A DNA stretch of 5,367 nt from an uncultured Collinsella sp. Lineage in GTDB: Bacteria; Actinomycetota; Coriobacteriia; Coriobacteriales; Coriobacteriaceae. The position numbers were made by a program, and so were the translations under genes. How positions within the stretch are numbered: the stretch's first letter is position 1; each line of letters starts with the position of its first letter. A model generated the notes under the pieces. It was not told the origin of the DNA. It searched no databases and saw only the letters and a list, made by a program, of their open reading frames with translations. The stretch is taken from assembly GCA_900765185.1 (NCBI GenBank), contig CAAFQT010000155.1, positions 1 through 5,367 of the forward strand, written 5' to 3'. Of this stretch, positions 4,531 through 5,367 are shown one piece after another.

Positions 4531-5367
4531 GTGGGGACCGCGATCGACATGGCATTTGACGGCGCGACGCTTGCCACCTGCCCACTCTCGGCACTGGTGC
4601 TCTCGTTTGCCTTTTACGGGTTTTGCGGTTGGGCATGGGAGTCGACAGTATGCGCCATGCTCAATCACGGACGATTTGCCAACAGTGGCTTTTTGCTTGG
4701 GCCGTGCTGCCTCATCTATGGCGCGGGCGGCATTGCCTGCTGGCTGCTGTTGCGTGGGATTCCGGATGCCTCGAGCCAGTTTGTCGCTGCAGCGCTCGTA
4801 TGCAGCGTGATTGAGTACAGTGTGGGCCTTCTATTGGAAAAAACAACGGGCGCTCGCTTTTGGGACTATTCGCACCTGCCGTTTAACCTGCACGGACGCA
4901 TCTGCCTGTACTGGGCATGCGCGTTTGGCCTGGGTGCGTTGTGTATTTGCCGCGTGGTGGAGCCGGCGGTGTTGGGCCTGCTTGCCCATCTGCCGGTGCT
5001 GATTGTGCGGCTGTCCGCGTTTATCGTCGCGGTCGCGATGATGGTCGACGCGGTGTGCTCGTTGGCGAGCTGGCGGCGTCTGTCTGATCAGCTGGAGCGC
5101 GTCCGGGCCGACCTTGCCGACCGCATTAATGAGTCGCTTGCCGATGCCTCGGACTCAATGCTTGAGCGCATTCCCGATTCGACGATTGACTCGGTGGCAC
5201 AGACGCACATCCGCAGCCGTGCCGTTAACGCGTGGCTGGCGGAGCTGGGCGATGCGACGCTCGATGCCCTGCGCGAGAAGGCTTCGATGCCGACGTTTAT
5301 CGCGGATGGTGCTCGCGGCCTGGCGCTCGCTGCCCGCCGCGTGGCCGATGCCGAGATCGGAAGAGCA
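4531..5367 (+). CDS. Putative ABC-transporter type IV membrane protein (CmpB-like, PF06541), 3' end cut by contig edge
   Basis: This is an integral membrane protein of a poorly understood family named as a putative ABC transporter permease; no transported substrate is established. The visible 279 codons start at GTG 4531. The family signatures are clear: FYGFCGWAWES (28-38), GFLLGPCCLIYG (53-64), SVIEYSVGLLLEKTTGARFWDYS (residues 92-114 region) and PFNLHGRICLYW (117-128). Hydrophobic segments lie near 20-36, 54-74, 84-102, 124-140 and 146-176. From about 180 onward a charged, helical cytoplasmic tail (RLSDQLERVRADLADRI and on) follows. No ATPase is visible next to it, so an ABC role is not supported by this window. 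It sits 3 bp after the HD gene. The last 14 bases, coding for the final residues, match adapter, so the real sequence stops near 5353. Confidence 0.85.
   Translation, partial: MGTAIDMAFDGATLATCPLSALVLSFAFYGFCGWAWESTVCAMLNHGRFANSGFLLGPCCLIYGAGGIACWLLLRGIPDASSQFVAAALVCSVIEYSVGLLLEKTTGARFWDYSHLPFNLHGRICLYWACAFGLGALCICRVVEPAVLGLLAHLPVLIVRLSAFIVAVAMMVDAVCSLASWRRLSDQLERVRADLADRINESLADASDSMLERIPDSTIDSVAQTHIRSRAVNAWLAELGDATLDALREKASMPTFIADGARGLALAARRVADAEIGRA
5354..5367 (+). other. Illumina TruSeq adapter remnant at the contig end
   Basis: The terminal AGATCGGAAGAGCA equals the first 14 bases of the standard TruSeq read-through adapter, and it ends exactly at the sequence edge. It happens to stay in frame with the membrane protein gene, so it would be translated as spurious residues. 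This looks like untrimmed library sequence, not genome. Confidence 0.9.

Noticed and set aside
4198..4668. Minus-strand open frame of 156 codons across the HD/CmpB junction
   Set aside because: It spans two coupled genes that read the other way and has no domain signature.

Overview
The window reads as a chromosomal piece from a GC-rich member of the Actinomycetota, most likely Coriobacteriia and possibly Collinsella. That placement is inference from codon use, protein style and the GC-rich genes separated by AT-richer spacers; no rRNA or other marker is present to settle it. The right end is a real contig edge: the last 14 bases match the start of the Illumina TruSeq adapter.

Left part (1-1605, minus strand): a polar amino acid ABC importer. 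The substrate-binding lipoprotein gene comes first (610-1605), followed by a HisM/GlnP-type permease that runs off the left edge. A GC-rich hairpin lies in the 138-bp gap between them and could let the binding protein be made in excess of the permease. A good sigma70-type promoter precedes the binding-protein gene.

Middle spacer (1606-1981): no gene. It holds that promoter, a REP-like hairpin, the terminator of the next gene, and the most unusual signal in the window. This is a 15-bp motif (TGTTACAGATYGAGA) present four times, in alternating orientation, on an exact 40-bp pitch. The four copies form two 58-bp inverted-repeat units with conserved arms and unlike cores. It could be a BIME-like repetitive element or an operator array upstream of the transporter.

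Centre (1982-3763, minus strand): a single-gene unit for a Dxs-family thiamine-diphosphate enzyme with its own terminator. It keeps the cofactor and catalytic landmarks of 1-deoxy-D-xylulose-5-phosphate synthase but lacks the arginines that hold the glyceraldehyde-3-phosphate phosphate in the E. coli enzyme. It may be a divergent paralogue with another acceptor.

Right part (3991-5367, plus strand): a tightly spaced pair, an HD-domain metal-dependent phosphohydrolase-like protein followed 3 bp later by a membrane protein of the putative ABC-transporter type IV (CmpB-like, PF06541) family, cut by the contig end. The divergent spacer between Dxs and the HD gene contains a 12-bp perfect palindrome and a GC hairpin in the Dxs leader.
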